From DASUKM01 sp036278735 (GTDB taxonomy: Bacteria; Acidobacteriota; Vicinamibacteria; Vicinamibacterales; 2-12-FULL-66-21), in contig DASUKM010000005.1 of NCBI GenBank assembly GCA_036278735.1, forward strand, positions 1-64,000: a stretch of 64,000 bases of DNA. Reading direction: 5' to 3'. The position numbers were made by a program, and so were the translations under genes. Under the pieces are notes generated by a model. That model was not told the origin of the DNA and ran no database searches. It was given only the letters and a program-made list of their open reading frames with translations. The stretch's first letter is position 1. Each line of letters opens with the position of its first letter. This document shows, one piece after another, positions 8,597 through 16,226 of this stretch.

Positions 8597-9514
8597 TCAT
8601 CTGTCGAACGGACGCCGTTCCGCGAGCGCCGCCATTGCCTGCTCGCGCGTGCACTCGCGGAACTCCACCCAGTCGCCCGGCGCGAGCTGTCCCGCGATCG
8701 GCAGATCCGCGGTAATCACCGTCGCGATGATCGGATATCCCCCGGTCGTCTGACGGTCCGCCATCAGCAGAATCGGCTGGCCGGACGCCGGGACCTGCAG
8801 CGAGCCGATGGGCGTCGCTTCGGACAGAATGTCGGCGGGACCCGCATGCGTCAGGCGAGCACCCTCGAGACGATAGCCCATGCGGTTGGACTGGGAAGAG
8901 ATCGTGTGGCGCGTGCTCGTGAGCGCCTCCCACGCACGCCCGGTGAAGCGCGGCCGGTGCGGCGCGGCAAGCACCCGCAGGCGCGCGCCGCCTGAGGGCA
9001 GCGGCAGCGGCACGACTTCATGACCGCCGCGGGCGGCACGGCCAGCTCCAACCGGCAGCCTGTCGCCCGCCGCGAGCTGACGCCCGCCAAACGGACCCAT
9101 CCGGCACACGAGGTGGGTCGCGCGGCTGCCGAACACGGGCGGGACGTCGATGCCGCCGCGCACCGCCAACGTTGCGCGCGCACCGGCGTGCCGCGCGCCG
9201 AAGCGGACGCGTTCGCCGGCCGGGACGGCGAACGGCTGCGAGCAGTCGATGGGATCCCCGCCAACGGTCACGTCGAAGGCGGCGCCGGCAACCGCGCACC
9301 AGACGTCCGCGTCTGTTTCCAGCTCGGGCCCGATCAGCGTCACTTCCAGTGCGGCGGCCGACGCCTCGTTGCCGGCGAGCCGATTCGCGAGGCGATGGGA
9401 ATACCAGTCCATCGGTCCGGCCACCGGCACGCCCAGATGCTGAAAGCCGACGCGGCCCAAATCCTGAACGGTCGTCAACATGCCCGGACGCACGACGGTC
9501 AGCCCCGCCCTCAC
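8597..9514 (-). CDS. pxpC: 5-oxoprolinase subunit C (biotin-dependent carboxyltransferase family)
   Basis: A 305-residue protein of the carboxyltransferase domain AB (KipA/PxpC) family, one of three subunits that hydrolyse 5-oxoproline to glutamate at the expense of ATP. The N-terminus LTVVRPGMLTTVQDLGR and the GxPVAGPMDWYSHRLANRL stretch are diagnostic, as are SQSNRMGYRLEG and LMADRQTTGGYP near the C-terminus. The GTG start overlaps the pxpB stop by four bases (GTGA, 9511-9514), so the two subunits should be made together. PxpA, the LamB/YcsF subunit, is not in the window. The general family has urea-amidolyase and acetamidase relatives, so the substrate is inferred. Confidence 0.9.
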   Translation of the reverse strand: MRAGLTVVRPGMLTTVQDLGRVGFQHLGVPVAGPMDWYSHRLANRLAGNEASAAALEVTLIGPELETDADVWCAVAGAAFDVTVGGDPIDCSQPFAVPAGERVRFGARHAGARATLAVRGGIDVPPVFGSRATHLVCRMGPFGGRQLAAGDRLPVGAGRAARGGHEVVPLPLPSGGARLRVLAAPHRPRFTGRAWEALTSTRHTISSQSNRMGYRLEGARLTHAGPADILSEATPIGSLQVPASGQPILLMADRQTTGGYPIIATVITADLPIAGQLAPGDWVEFRECTREQAMAALAERRPFDR

Positions 9515-10209
9515 TTCGCGCCCCACCGGCTCGACGCATCGAATTCGCGGGCGCTGATCCTGACGAAGCGGACGCGGTCGCCCGGCGCGAACAGGAACGC
9601 CTCGGCCCGATCGGGGTCGTACGGCTTCGCCGGCGTGCGGCCGATGATGTGCCATCCTCCAGGGCTCTCGGACGGGTAGATACCCGTCTGCCCCGCGGCG
9701 ATGGCGACCGATCCGGGCGGGACCTTCAGGCGCGGGCTCGATCGGCGCGGCGCCGCGATCCTCGGATCGACGCTCGCCATGTAGGCGAAGCCGGGCATGA
9801 ACCCGACGACGAACACGCGGTACTCGCGCGCGAGGTGGCGTCTGACGACCTCCTCCGGGGCACAGCCGGCGAAGGCGGCGATGTCGGGCAGATCCGGACC
9901 GCATGCGCCGTCGTAGCACACGGGCACCTCGATGGACGATCCCTCGCGGCCACGGCCGGACGCGGGCTGCGCGAGGATCTCGTCGAGCCGCTGCGGCACC
10001 GCGTCGACGCCGGCGCCCAGCGGATCGACGTAGACCATCACCGTGCGAAAGCCGACGACGACGTCGCGCACGCCCGGCCAGGAGGCCGACCGAATGCGCG
10101 CGGCCAGATCGACGGCGCGGCCGTTGATGCCGGCGTCGAGGCGGTCCGGCAGCTCGACGAGCCACGCGGCATCCCCCGCCGGGACCACGCGCGCCTCGGC
10201 GATGGTCAC
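9511..10209 (-). CDS. pxpB: 5-oxoprolinase subunit B (KipI family)
   Basis: A 232-residue carboxyltransferase domain CD protein. Recognisable stretches are RVVPAGDAAWLVELPD, VPVCYDGACGPDLPDIAAF, REYRVFVVGFMPGFAYM, PRLKVPPGSVAIAAGQTGIY and SPGGWHIIGRTP, all conserved in PxpB/KipI. The GTG start (10207-10209) overlaps the mpl stop as GTGA, placing it in the same translational unit as murein recycling. In Bacillus the homologue KipI also inhibits the sporulation kinase KinA, but enzymatic 5-oxoproline hydrolysis with PxpC is the more general role. Length and motifs look intact. Confidence 0.9.
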   Translation of the reverse strand: MTIAEARVVPAGDAAWLVELPDRLDAGINGRAVDLAARIRSASWPGVRDVVVGFRTVMVYVDPLGAGVDAVPQRLDEILAQPASGRGREGSSIEVPVCYDGACGPDLPDIAAFAGCAPEEVVRRHLAREYRVFVVGFMPGFAYMASVDPRIAAPRRSSPRLKVPPGSVAIAAGQTGIYPSESPGGWHIIGRTPAKPYDPDRAEAFLFAPGDRVRFVRISAREFDASSRWGAK

Positions 10210-11609
10210 CGCGCGCCGCGGGCGTCGAGCGCCGCCAGCAGGCGCTGGTGGATGTTGTCGAAGCCGCCGTTCGACATGACGAGCACGAGGTCGCCCGGCC
10301 GGGCCTCGCGCGCGACCGTCTCGACGATCTCGTCGACCTTGGGGATGTACCGCGCGTCCTTCCCCGCCGTCCGGAGATCCTCGACGAGCCGCTCGATCGA
10401 GAGCCGCTGATCCTCGGGAAGGCTCGCGCGAAAGACGGCCGGCAGGACGACATGGTCGGCGGCAGCGAAGGCGCGCGTGAAGTCGTCCTGGAACACGCGG
10501 CGGCACGAGGTGGCGGAGCGCGGTTCGAAGATCGCCCAGATCCGGCGGTCGGGATACGCCGACCGCACGCCGGCCAGCGTCTCGGCAATGGCGGTGGGAT
10601 GATGGGCGAAATCGTCGTAGACGTCGACCCCTCCGGCGGTGCCGCGCAACTGCATGCGCCGCCGCACCCCCTTGAACCGCCGCAGCGCCTCGGCGATGGT
10701 GTCGGGGTTCACCCCGACCGCCGACGCGATGGCAATCGCCGCGAGGGCGTTGCGCACGTTGTAGGCGCCGAGCAGCGGGACCTCGAACGCCCCCACCGAC
10801 TGTCCGGCATGCGCCACGCTGAACCGCGTGATCCCGCCGTCGATCGTCAGGTCGTGCGCGTGCCAGTCCAGCCCGGGGCCGGTCCCGAACGTCTCGACGC
10901 GGCACCAGGCCCGTTCGCCCAGCGCGCGCGCATCGGGATTGTCGCCCCCGAGCAGCAGCAGCCCGCGCCGGGGAATCAGGTTCACGAAGCGGCGGAACGC
11001 CACCCGGATGCTCTCGAGATCGGCATAGATGTCGGCGTGGTCGAACTCGATGTTGTTCACGACCGCGATGTCCGGCAGGTACTTCAGGAACTTCGCCGTC
11101 TTGTCGAAGAACGCGCTGTCGTACTCGTCTCCTTCGATCACGAACTCGCGCCCGCCGCCCACGCGGTAGCTGCCGGAGAAGTTCTCCGCGATCCCCCCGA
11201 TGAAGACGTTGGGGTCGAGCCCGGCGTGCGCCAGCACCCACCCGGCCAGCGACGTCGTGGTCGTCTTGCCGTGCGTGCCCGTGATCACGATCGCGCGCGC
11301 GCCCCAGAGAAAGTGATCGCGCACCGCCTCAGGCAGCGAGCAGTAGCGGATCTTGCGATCGAGCACTTCCTCGAGCTCCGGGTTGCCGCGCGAGATCGCA
11401 TTCCCGACGACGACGAGGTCGATGTCCGCGCCGATGTGTTCGGGCCGGTATCCCTGCAGCGTGGTGATCTGCTGCTCGGCCAGGAAGTCGCTCATGGGGG
11501 GATACACGTGCTGATCCGATCCCCGGACATCGTGCCCGCGGCTCTTCAACATGGCCGCCAGCGTCGCCATGGCGGTGCCGCAAATGCCAATCAGATGGAT
11601 GCGTTTCAT
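10206..11609 (-). CDS. mpl: UDP-N-acetylmuramate:L-Ala-gamma-D-Glu-mDAP ligase Mpl
   Basis: A 467-residue cytoplasmic ligase of the Mur family that joins recycled murein tripeptide to UDP-MurNAc with ATP. It starts MKRIHLIGICGTAMATLAAM (Rossmann domain, the Mpl form of the MurC motif) and carries the P-loop ITGTHGKTTTTSLAGW (about 110-120). EFDHADIY, LLGAYNVRNALAAIA, VDVYDDFAHHPTAI and IFEPRSATS follow. Full length for Mpl. It is downstream of nagZ and ldcA on the same strand, completing a recycling route: NagZ trims the muropeptide sugar, LdcA removes the terminal D-Ala and Mpl reuses the tripeptide. A short CCAGNNN heptamer array (11616-11664) separates it from ldcA. Confidence 0.95.
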   Translation of the reverse strand: MKRIHLIGICGTAMATLAAMLKSRGHDVRGSDQHVYPPMSDFLAEQQITTLQGYRPEHIGADIDLVVVGNAISRGNPELEEVLDRKIRYCSLPEAVRDHFLWGARAIVITGTHGKTTTTSLAGWVLAHAGLDPNVFIGGIAENFSGSYRVGGGREFVIEGDEYDSAFFDKTAKFLKYLPDIAVVNNIEFDHADIYADLESIRVAFRRFVNLIPRRGLLLLGGDNPDARALGERAWCRVETFGTGPGLDWHAHDLTIDGGITRFSVAHAGQSVGAFEVPLLGAYNVRNALAAIAIASAVGVNPDTIAEALRRFKGVRRRMQLRGTAGGVDVYDDFAHHPTAIAETLAGVRSAYPDRRIWAIFEPRSATSCRRVFQDDFTRAFAAADHVVLPAVFRASLPEDQRLSIERLVEDLRTAGKDARYIPKVDEIVETVAREARPGDLVLVMSNGGFDNIHQRLLAALDARGAR

Positions 11610-11615
11610 CAGTCG

Positions 11616-11664
11616 CCAGATGCCAGATGCCAGTTACCAGTTTCCAGTCGTCAGTATCCAGTGG
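11616..11664. repeat. heptamer array (CCAGNNN), 7 units
   Basis: Seven consecutive 7-bp units, CCAGATG x2, CCAGTTA, CCAGTTT, CCAGTCG, TCAGTAT and CCAGTGG, fill the gap between mpl and ldcA. This is the same heptamer family as the array at 58712-58787. Confidence 0.75.
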
Positions 11665-11666
11665 CC

Positions 11667-12596
11667 CTATTCCCGCACTGCGGCTTCCTCCACGATCAAT
11701 GCCGGGCGGGGAGCGGTCACCACGCGCGTCGTGACGCCGAAGGGCAGCGTCAAACAGGCGCCGTTGGTGTGGCCGGACGGCAGGCCGAACAGGACGGGGC
11801 CCGGAAAATCGGCCAGCAGACTGGCGACGACGGCGCGGGCCGAGGGGCCGCCGGCAGCGGGCTCGTCGCAGCGCGGCAGCTCGCCGAACACGACAGCGGC
11901 CGCGCGCGCGAGCAGGCCGGCGAGGCGCAGCTGCGTCAGCATGCGGTCGAGCCGGTACGGCCGCTCGCCGACTTCGTCGACGAACAGCACGCATCCCTCC
12001 GGGGGATCGAAAGCGTAGGGCGTTCCCAGGGACGCGGTGAGCTGGGTCAGGGTGCCGCCGACGAGCGTGCCCGCGGCGTCCCCTGGGCGCAGCACGTCGA
12101 GCGCGTCGTGCGTGATTTCGCCGGGGGGCTGCGGCCGCGCGACGCAGCGCAGGAGCGTGTCGCGATCGTAGCCCGCCTCGCCGCGCGCCAATCGCCGTTC
12201 GAGCATCGGGCCGTGGAACGACACGATGCCGCACCCGGTGGTCAGCCACGAGAGCAGCGACGTGTTGTCGCTGTAGCCGAGGAACACCTTCGGCGTGCGG
12301 CGGATCTCGTTGATATCGAGCAGCGGCAGGAGCTGTACGCTGCCATAGCCGCCGCGAACCGCCACGAGCCCCGCAATCGACGGATCCGTCCAGGCGCGTC
12401 GGAACGCCGCGGCGCGCAGGCTGGCCGGTCCCGCGACGTACCACTCCCGGGCAAACACCGCCGGATCGTGGACGGGATCGAAGCCGAGGCGCCGCAGCTC
12501 GGCGACCCCCGCGTCGAAATCATCGCGCCGGAACGGGCTCGCCGGCGCCACGACGGCCAGGCGGTCGCCCGGGCGCAGCGCGCGCGGCTTCAGCAC
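11667..12596 (-). CDS. ldcA: muramoyltetrapeptide LD-carboxypeptidase (S66)
   Basis: A 309-residue serine peptidase of family S66. It cleaves the terminal D-Ala from murein tetrapeptide in the cytoplasm, giving the tripeptide used by Mpl. The catalytic triad can be read: Ser109 in FLGYSDNTSLL, Glu in VDEVGERPYRLDRML and His in LPSGHTNGACLTLP. N-terminal ALRPGDRLAVVAPASP and AVRGGYGSVQLLPLLD are typical. It lies between nagZ and mpl on the same strand, which supports a recycling role over the related microcin-immunity (MccF) branch of the family. Its start is 23 bp after the nagZ stop. Confidence 0.93.
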   Translation of the reverse strand: MLKPRALRPGDRLAVVAPASPFRRDDFDAGVAELRRLGFDPVHDPAVFAREWYVAGPASLRAAAFRRAWTDPSIAGLVAVRGGYGSVQLLPLLDINEIRRTPKVFLGYSDNTSLLSWLTTGCGIVSFHGPMLERRLARGEAGYDRDTLLRCVARPQPPGEITHDALDVLRPGDAAGTLVGGTLTQLTASLGTPYAFDPPEGCVLFVDEVGERPYRLDRMLTQLRLAGLLARAAAVVFGELPRCDEPAAGGPSARAVVASLLADFPGPVLFGLPSGHTNGACLTLPFGVTTRVVTAPRPALIVEEAAVRE

Positions 12597-12618
12597 TGGC
12601 GGCCGCCGCGACGGCGCG

Positions 12619-13713
12619 TCATCGAAATCTCGCCATTTCAGCCGCCACCGCCAGGTGCTCCTCGGTGGCGAGCTGAGCGCGCAAGGCGGCGCCCGAGGCG
12701 GGCGGCCGCCGCGGCCCGGCCAGGAATCGGGCCTTCACGCGCCGATGCCGCGCCAGCGCATCTTCCACGCGCGCGGCGGGGAGCCGCTCCTCCTCGACGG
12801 CGTGAATCACCGCTTCGATCGCGGCCGCCTGCGCCTCCTGGTCCGGCGCGCACATCAACACGGCGTCACAGCCGGCCGCGACCGCCGCGACCGTCGCCTC
12901 GGCCTGCCCGTACCGCCCGCTGATCGCTTTCATCTCGAGGTCGTCGCTCAGCACGAGACCGCCGTAGCCGAGCGATTTCTTGAGAAGGCCGTCCACGATC
13001 GCCGGCGACAGCGTCGCCGGACGATCCTCGTCGAGGGCGGGCACGAGAATGTGGGCGGTCATGATCGACGCCACGTTGGCGGCAATCGCGGCGGCGAACG
13101 GGACGAGCTCCACGGCGCGCAGGCGGTCCGGATCGTGCTCGACGACCGGCAGCTCGTGATGCGAGTCGGTGCTCGTGTCGCCGTGTCCCGGGAAGTGCTT
13201 TCCGCACGCGGCGATCCCCTCCTGCTGCAGCGTCCGGACGATCACGGCGCCGAGCCGCGCGACCTCTTCTGCACGATCGGCGAGCGCGCGGTCCCCGATC
13301 ACGGGATTGGCCGGGTTCGTGTGCACGTCCAGGACGGGCGTGTAGTCGAGCGAGATCCCGACCGCCTTCAGTTCCGACGCGAGCGCACGCGCGAAGCGTT
13401 CGGCGAGCCGCTCGTCGCCGCTGCGTCCGAGCGTGACCATGGGGGGCCACTCCGTGAAGCCGCGGCGCAGCCGCGCGACGCGCCCTCCCTCCTGATCGAC
13501 GCTCACCCACAGCGGCGTCTCGCGCGCCAGCGCCTGCGCCTCGCGCGCCAGTTCCGCCACCTGCTCGGGCTCCTCGATGTTGCGCGCGAAGAAGATCACG
13601 CCGCCGAGATCGAACTCGCGCGCGAGCCGGCGCAGATCGTCGGGAATCGACGGTCCGGCAAAGCCGGCAATCGCGATCTGCCCGGCCTGACGTCTGATGT
13701 CTCTCGCGGACAT
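12619..13713 (-). CDS. nagZ: beta-N-acetylhexosaminidase NagZ (GH3)
   Basis: A 364-residue cytoplasmic glycoside hydrolase of family 3 that removes GlcNAc from GlcNAc-anhydroMurNAc peptides. It shows VDQEGGRVARLR, the signature KHFPGHGDTSTDSHHELP with its catalytic His, and the nucleophile region LSDDLEMKAISGRYG. The C-terminal tail is extended relative to the short E. coli enzyme. I chose ATG 13713 because MSARDIRRQAGQIAIAGF matches the family start; the frame stays open upstream only as antisense of the GHMP kinase. First gene of the nagZ-ldcA-mpl-pxpB-pxpC block, divergent from the GHMP kinase with 36 bp between starts. Confidence 0.94.
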   Translation of the reverse strand: MSARDIRRQAGQIAIAGFAGPSIPDDLRRLAREFDLGGVIFFARNIEEPEQVAELAREAQALARETPLWVSVDQEGGRVARLRRGFTEWPPMVTLGRSGDERLAERFARALASELKAVGISLDYTPVLDVHTNPANPVIGDRALADRAEEVARLGAVIVRTLQQEGIAACGKHFPGHGDTSTDSHHELPVVEHDPDRLRAVELVPFAAAIAANVASIMTAHILVPALDEDRPATLSPAIVDGLLKKSLGYGGLVLSDDLEMKAISGRYGQAEATVAAVAAGCDAVLMCAPDQEAQAAAIEAVIHAVEEERLPAARVEDALARHRRVKARFLAGPRRPPASGAALRAQLATEEHLAVAAEMARFR

Positions 13714-13737
13714 TTCCGAAGATGATATCGCATTGCC

Positions 13738-13743
13738 TATAAT
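13738..13743 (+). promoter_or_regulatory. TATAAT -10 box giving a leaderless GHMP kinase mRNA
   Basis: A perfect TATAAT ends six bases before the GTG start at 13750. Transcription would therefore begin at or within one base of the start codon. A -35 would fall in 13714-13720, where nothing close to consensus is seen. The divergent nagZ promoter must overlap this 36-bp gap. Confidence 0.6.
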
Positions 13744-13749
13744 CGGCCG

Positions 13750-14745
13750 GTGTACATCGAGGCATCGGCGCCGACGCGCATCGATCTGGCCGGCGGCACG
13801 CTCGATATCTGGCCGCTCTATCTCTTTCACGAGCAGGCGCAGACGCTGAACGCCGCGATCAGCCTGCGGGCGCGCTGCACGATCACGCCGCGCGCCGACC
13901 GCCGGCTGTCGATCGTGTCGGACGACACAGGCGAGCGCGTCGAGGTGGATCACTGGTCGGCGCTGCGCGCCAGCCACGACTTGAAGCTGCTCGGCCTGCT
14001 CCTGCACTACTTCCAGGCCGAAGGCATCGAACTGCGCACGCTGTCGGAGTCGCCGGTCGGGGCCGGCATCGCCGGTTCGTCGGCGCTCAATATCGCCGTC
14101 TGCGGCGCGCTCGAGGCGTGGACCGGCGGCCGCCGGACGCCTGAGGAGATCCTGCAGATCGCGATGAACGTCGAGGCGCAGGCGATCGACGTGCCCACCG
14201 GCGTCCAGGACTACCGGCCGGCGATGTACGGCGGGGTCTCCGCCGTCGAACTGCGGGTCGACGGCATCCGGCGCGTGGGCCTCGACGTGCCGCTCGGCGA
14301 TCTGCAGCAGCGCCTCGCGCTCGCCTACACCGGCGCCTCCCGCAATTCGGGCATCAACAACTGGGACGTGACCAAGCGCCACATCGACGGCGACCGCGGC
14401 GTCCAGGCGCATTTCGCGCGGATCGCCGCCATCGCCGGCGAGATGCGCCAGGCGCTCGAAGCGCGCGACTGGACCGAAGTCGGCCGTCAGGTCGCGGCCG
14501 AGTGGGACAACCGCAAGCAGCTCGCCCCGGGGGTCGCGACGCCGGATATCGAAGCGATGCTCGCGGCCGCGCGGGCCGCCGGCGCGAGCGGCGGCAAGGT
14601 GTGCGGCGCGGGGGGCGGCGGCTGCCTGTTCTGCTTCGGCGAACCGGACGTCATCCCCGCCGTCCGGCAGGCGCTCGCCGCCTGCGGCGCCCGGCTCCTC
14701 GACTTCCGCCTCGAGCCCCGCGGCCTCGTCGTCGAACGACACTGA
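13750..14745 (+). CDS. GHMP-family sugar kinase
   Basis: A 331-residue small-molecule kinase of the GHMP superfamily, GTG start. It has all three motifs: APTRIDLAGGTLDI at the N-terminus, the ATP-binding loop SPVGAGIAGSSALNIAV near residue 100, and KVCGAGGGGCLFC near the C-terminus. AYTGASRNSGINNWDVTKRH in the middle resembles D-glycero-alpha-D-manno-heptose-7-phosphate kinases (HddA type) and related L-fucose or galactose kinases. The substrate cannot be read from sequence. It is divergent from the murein-recycling block and probably leaderless. A role with a recycled amino sugar or with LPS heptose is possible. Confidence 0.82.
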   Translation: MYIEASAPTRIDLAGGTLDIWPLYLFHEQAQTLNAAISLRARCTITPRADRRLSIVSDDTGERVEVDHWSALRASHDLKLLGLLLHYFQAEGIELRTLSESPVGAGIAGSSALNIAVCGALEAWTGGRRTPEEILQIAMNVEAQAIDVPTGVQDYRPAMYGGVSAVELRVDGIRRVGLDVPLGDLQQRLALAYTGASRNSGINNWDVTKRHIDGDRGVQAHFARIAAIAGEMRQALEARDWTEVGRQVAAEWDNRKQLAPGVATPDIEAMLAAARAAGASGGKVCGAGGGGCLFCFGEPDVIPAVRQALAACGARLLDFRLEPRGLVVERH

Positions 14746-14756
14746 ACGCCCGCGGC

Positions 14757-14948
14757 ATGAACGACCCGGTCGCCGAGATCCGCCGCCTCTACTTCGCCAC
14801 CACGCGCGCCACGATCGACCGCGACCTCGCGCGCGCGATCGATCTCTTGAAGCGCATGAAAGACGACGACGAGCGAAGCCGCGCCGCCGTGTTCATGCAC
14901 GGCCTCCACCAGATGAAAAAAGAGTGGGCGGGCCGGAAGCCGGACTGA
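14757..14948 (+). CDS. conserved-looking small helical protein (63 aa)
   Basis: A 63-residue frame begins 11 bp after the GHMP kinase stop. Its composition is that of a real soluble helical protein (EIRRLYFATTRATIDRDLAR, then AIDLLKRMKDDDERSRAAV, FMHGLHQMKKEW). No cysteines, no membrane segment, no signal. It has acidic/basic alternation unlike the Arg/Pro-rich shadow frames. Probably cotranscribed with the kinase. I recognise no domain; similar short proteins occur as hypotheticals in Acidobacteria. Its stop is directly followed by the large heptamer array. Confidence 0.6.
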   Translation: MNDPVAEIRRLYFATTRATIDRDLARAIDLLKRMKDDDERSRAAVFMHGLHQMKKEWAGRKPD

Positions 14949-14961
14949 CGGCCCGCCCACA

Positions 14962-15420
14962 TTTCCGACCGGCGATTGCCGATTGCCGATCTCAGGAGCG
15001 ATTGTCGATTGGGGGATCGACGGAGTGCAGATTGCCGATCGCAGGTCAGATTGGCGATTGCCGATTGGTCGGATTGTCCATTGGCGATTGGCGATGAATG
15101 GGATTGTGCATTGGCGATTGCCGATTGGTCGAATTGTCCACTGGCGATTGGCGATTGGCGATTGGCGCCGCTCAATCAAACACGCGCGACATCCCCAAAT
15201 CGCCTGCCTGGGGAGCAATTCGCCTGCGGCATTCAATCGCCAATCGCCTCGTCAATCGCCAATCGCCTCGTCAATCGGCAATCGGCCATCGCCCTCGTCA
15301 ATCGCCAATCGCCAATAGCCCTCGCCAATCGCCAATCGCCAATCGTCAATGAAATTGCCACTCGGCAACCCGTCGATCGGCAATCGACCTTCGACCCTTC
15401 GATCGGCAATCCGAAATCAA
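14962..15420. repeat. bipartite inverted heptamer array (CGATTGG family)
   Basis: This 478-bp gap between convergent genes holds no gene. The left half (to about 15170) repeats GATTGGC/GATTGCC/GATTGTC on the + strand. The right half (about 15230-15420) repeats the complement, CGCCAATC/GGCAATC, with GTCAATCGCCAATCGCCTC recurring. A central non-repeat stretch of about 60 bp (ATCAAACACGCGCGACATCC and following) separates them. The arms can fold into one long imperfect hairpin, readable from both sides. The same heptamer appears after groEL (44892-45030). Confidence 0.85.
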
Positions 15421-15426
15421 CCCTCG

Positions 15427-16224
15427 TCAATTACTGTGCCCCTTGCTGGAGAGCTTGCGGGCGAGGAGCCGCAACGCCTCAGGGACGTTGCGGTCGGTCG
15501 CGATCATCTTGACGTCGCGTTCGTTGATCCGGTGGATGAGTGACATCGACATGCCCGGCGGCGTCTTCGGGTTGCGGCACAGCCCGAGCGCCACGCCGTA
15601 GTTCTTCACCCAGGACCGATTCATCCCGATCACGCGCAGGACTTCTTCCGAAACGTTGCCCATTTTCGCGAAGGCCTCGACCTCGCTCTCGGTCAGCTTC
15701 GGGCTGCTCAGCACGGCAGCCGACACCAGCTTGTTCGAGTCGCGAATCAGCGCCGAGCGCTGCTCGCGAGTTCCCTTCATCGCCAGCTTCATGCGTTCGA
15801 GGACGGACAACGACGAGAGCAGCTTGTGCTCGGGGGCGCCGGCCTCCCCCCCTTCGGCCTGCGGCAGCTCCGTCAAGGTATCGAGCAGCGGATCCTGCCC
15901 GGCCTGGTCTTGTTCCTCGGCGGCGGCCCCCGCGGGAGGGGCCGAGGGTTCGATCCCGCGCGCGGCGAAGAAGGCGCGGATCTCGGGGGGGACCTCGCTG
16001 CGCCCCAGGAAGGCCCGCAGCGGCACTTCCGGCAGCTTGCGGATCGTCTCGGCTGCCGTGCGGGCCACCTCGGGATCGGGGTCGTCGGACAGCATGACGA
16101 GCAGCGCAATCTGGTCGTGCGCGCGCGGCGCGAGCGCGCCGTCGGCGGCGAGCAGCCGCACGTCGCGCGCCACCTCGCCTCGCCGGAAGAAATCGATGAG
16201 CGGCGAACGGAATCCCGGGTCCAT
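15427..16224 (-). CDS. conserved helical-repeat (HEAT-like) protein
   Basis: A 265-residue soluble protein with no signal or membrane helix. The N-terminal third (LIDFFRRGEVARDVRLLAAD, IALLVMLSDDPDPEVARTAA) has the helix-pair pattern of HEAT or DUF2336-like repeats. A Gln/Glu/Pro-rich linker follows at about 92-130. The C-terminal part (SVLERMKLAMKGTREQRSAL, IRDSNKLVSAAVLSSPKLTE, NVSEEVLRVIGMNRSWVKNY) looks strongly conserved, and I recall similar stretches in Acidobacteria and Deltaproteobacteria hypotheticals. Its start is 2 bp from the end of the RodZ-like gene, so it is last in the ffh-thiE run. Function unknown; a protein-interaction role is a guess. Confidence 0.8.
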   Translation of the reverse strand: MDPGFRSPLIDFFRRGEVARDVRLLAADGALAPRAHDQIALLVMLSDDPDPEVARTAAETIRKLPEVPLRAFLGRSEVPPEIRAFFAARGIEPSAPPAGAAAEEQDQAGQDPLLDTLTELPQAEGGEAGAPEHKLLSSLSVLERMKLAMKGTREQRSALIRDSNKLVSAAVLSSPKLTESEVEAFAKMGNVSEEVLRVIGMNRSWVKNYGVALGLCRNPKTPPGMSMSLIHRINERDVKMIATDRNVPEALRLLARKLSSKGHSN

Positions 16225-16226
16225 GT

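Noticed and set aside
6508..8715. 735-residue plus-strand frame antisense to the permease
   Set aside because: Composition is Arg/His/Gln-rich with no family pattern; the minus-strand permease explains the region.
10248..12923. 891-residue plus-strand frame opposite mpl, ldcA and nagZ
   Set aside because: It is the antisense of three clearly homologous genes, a consequence of high GC content.
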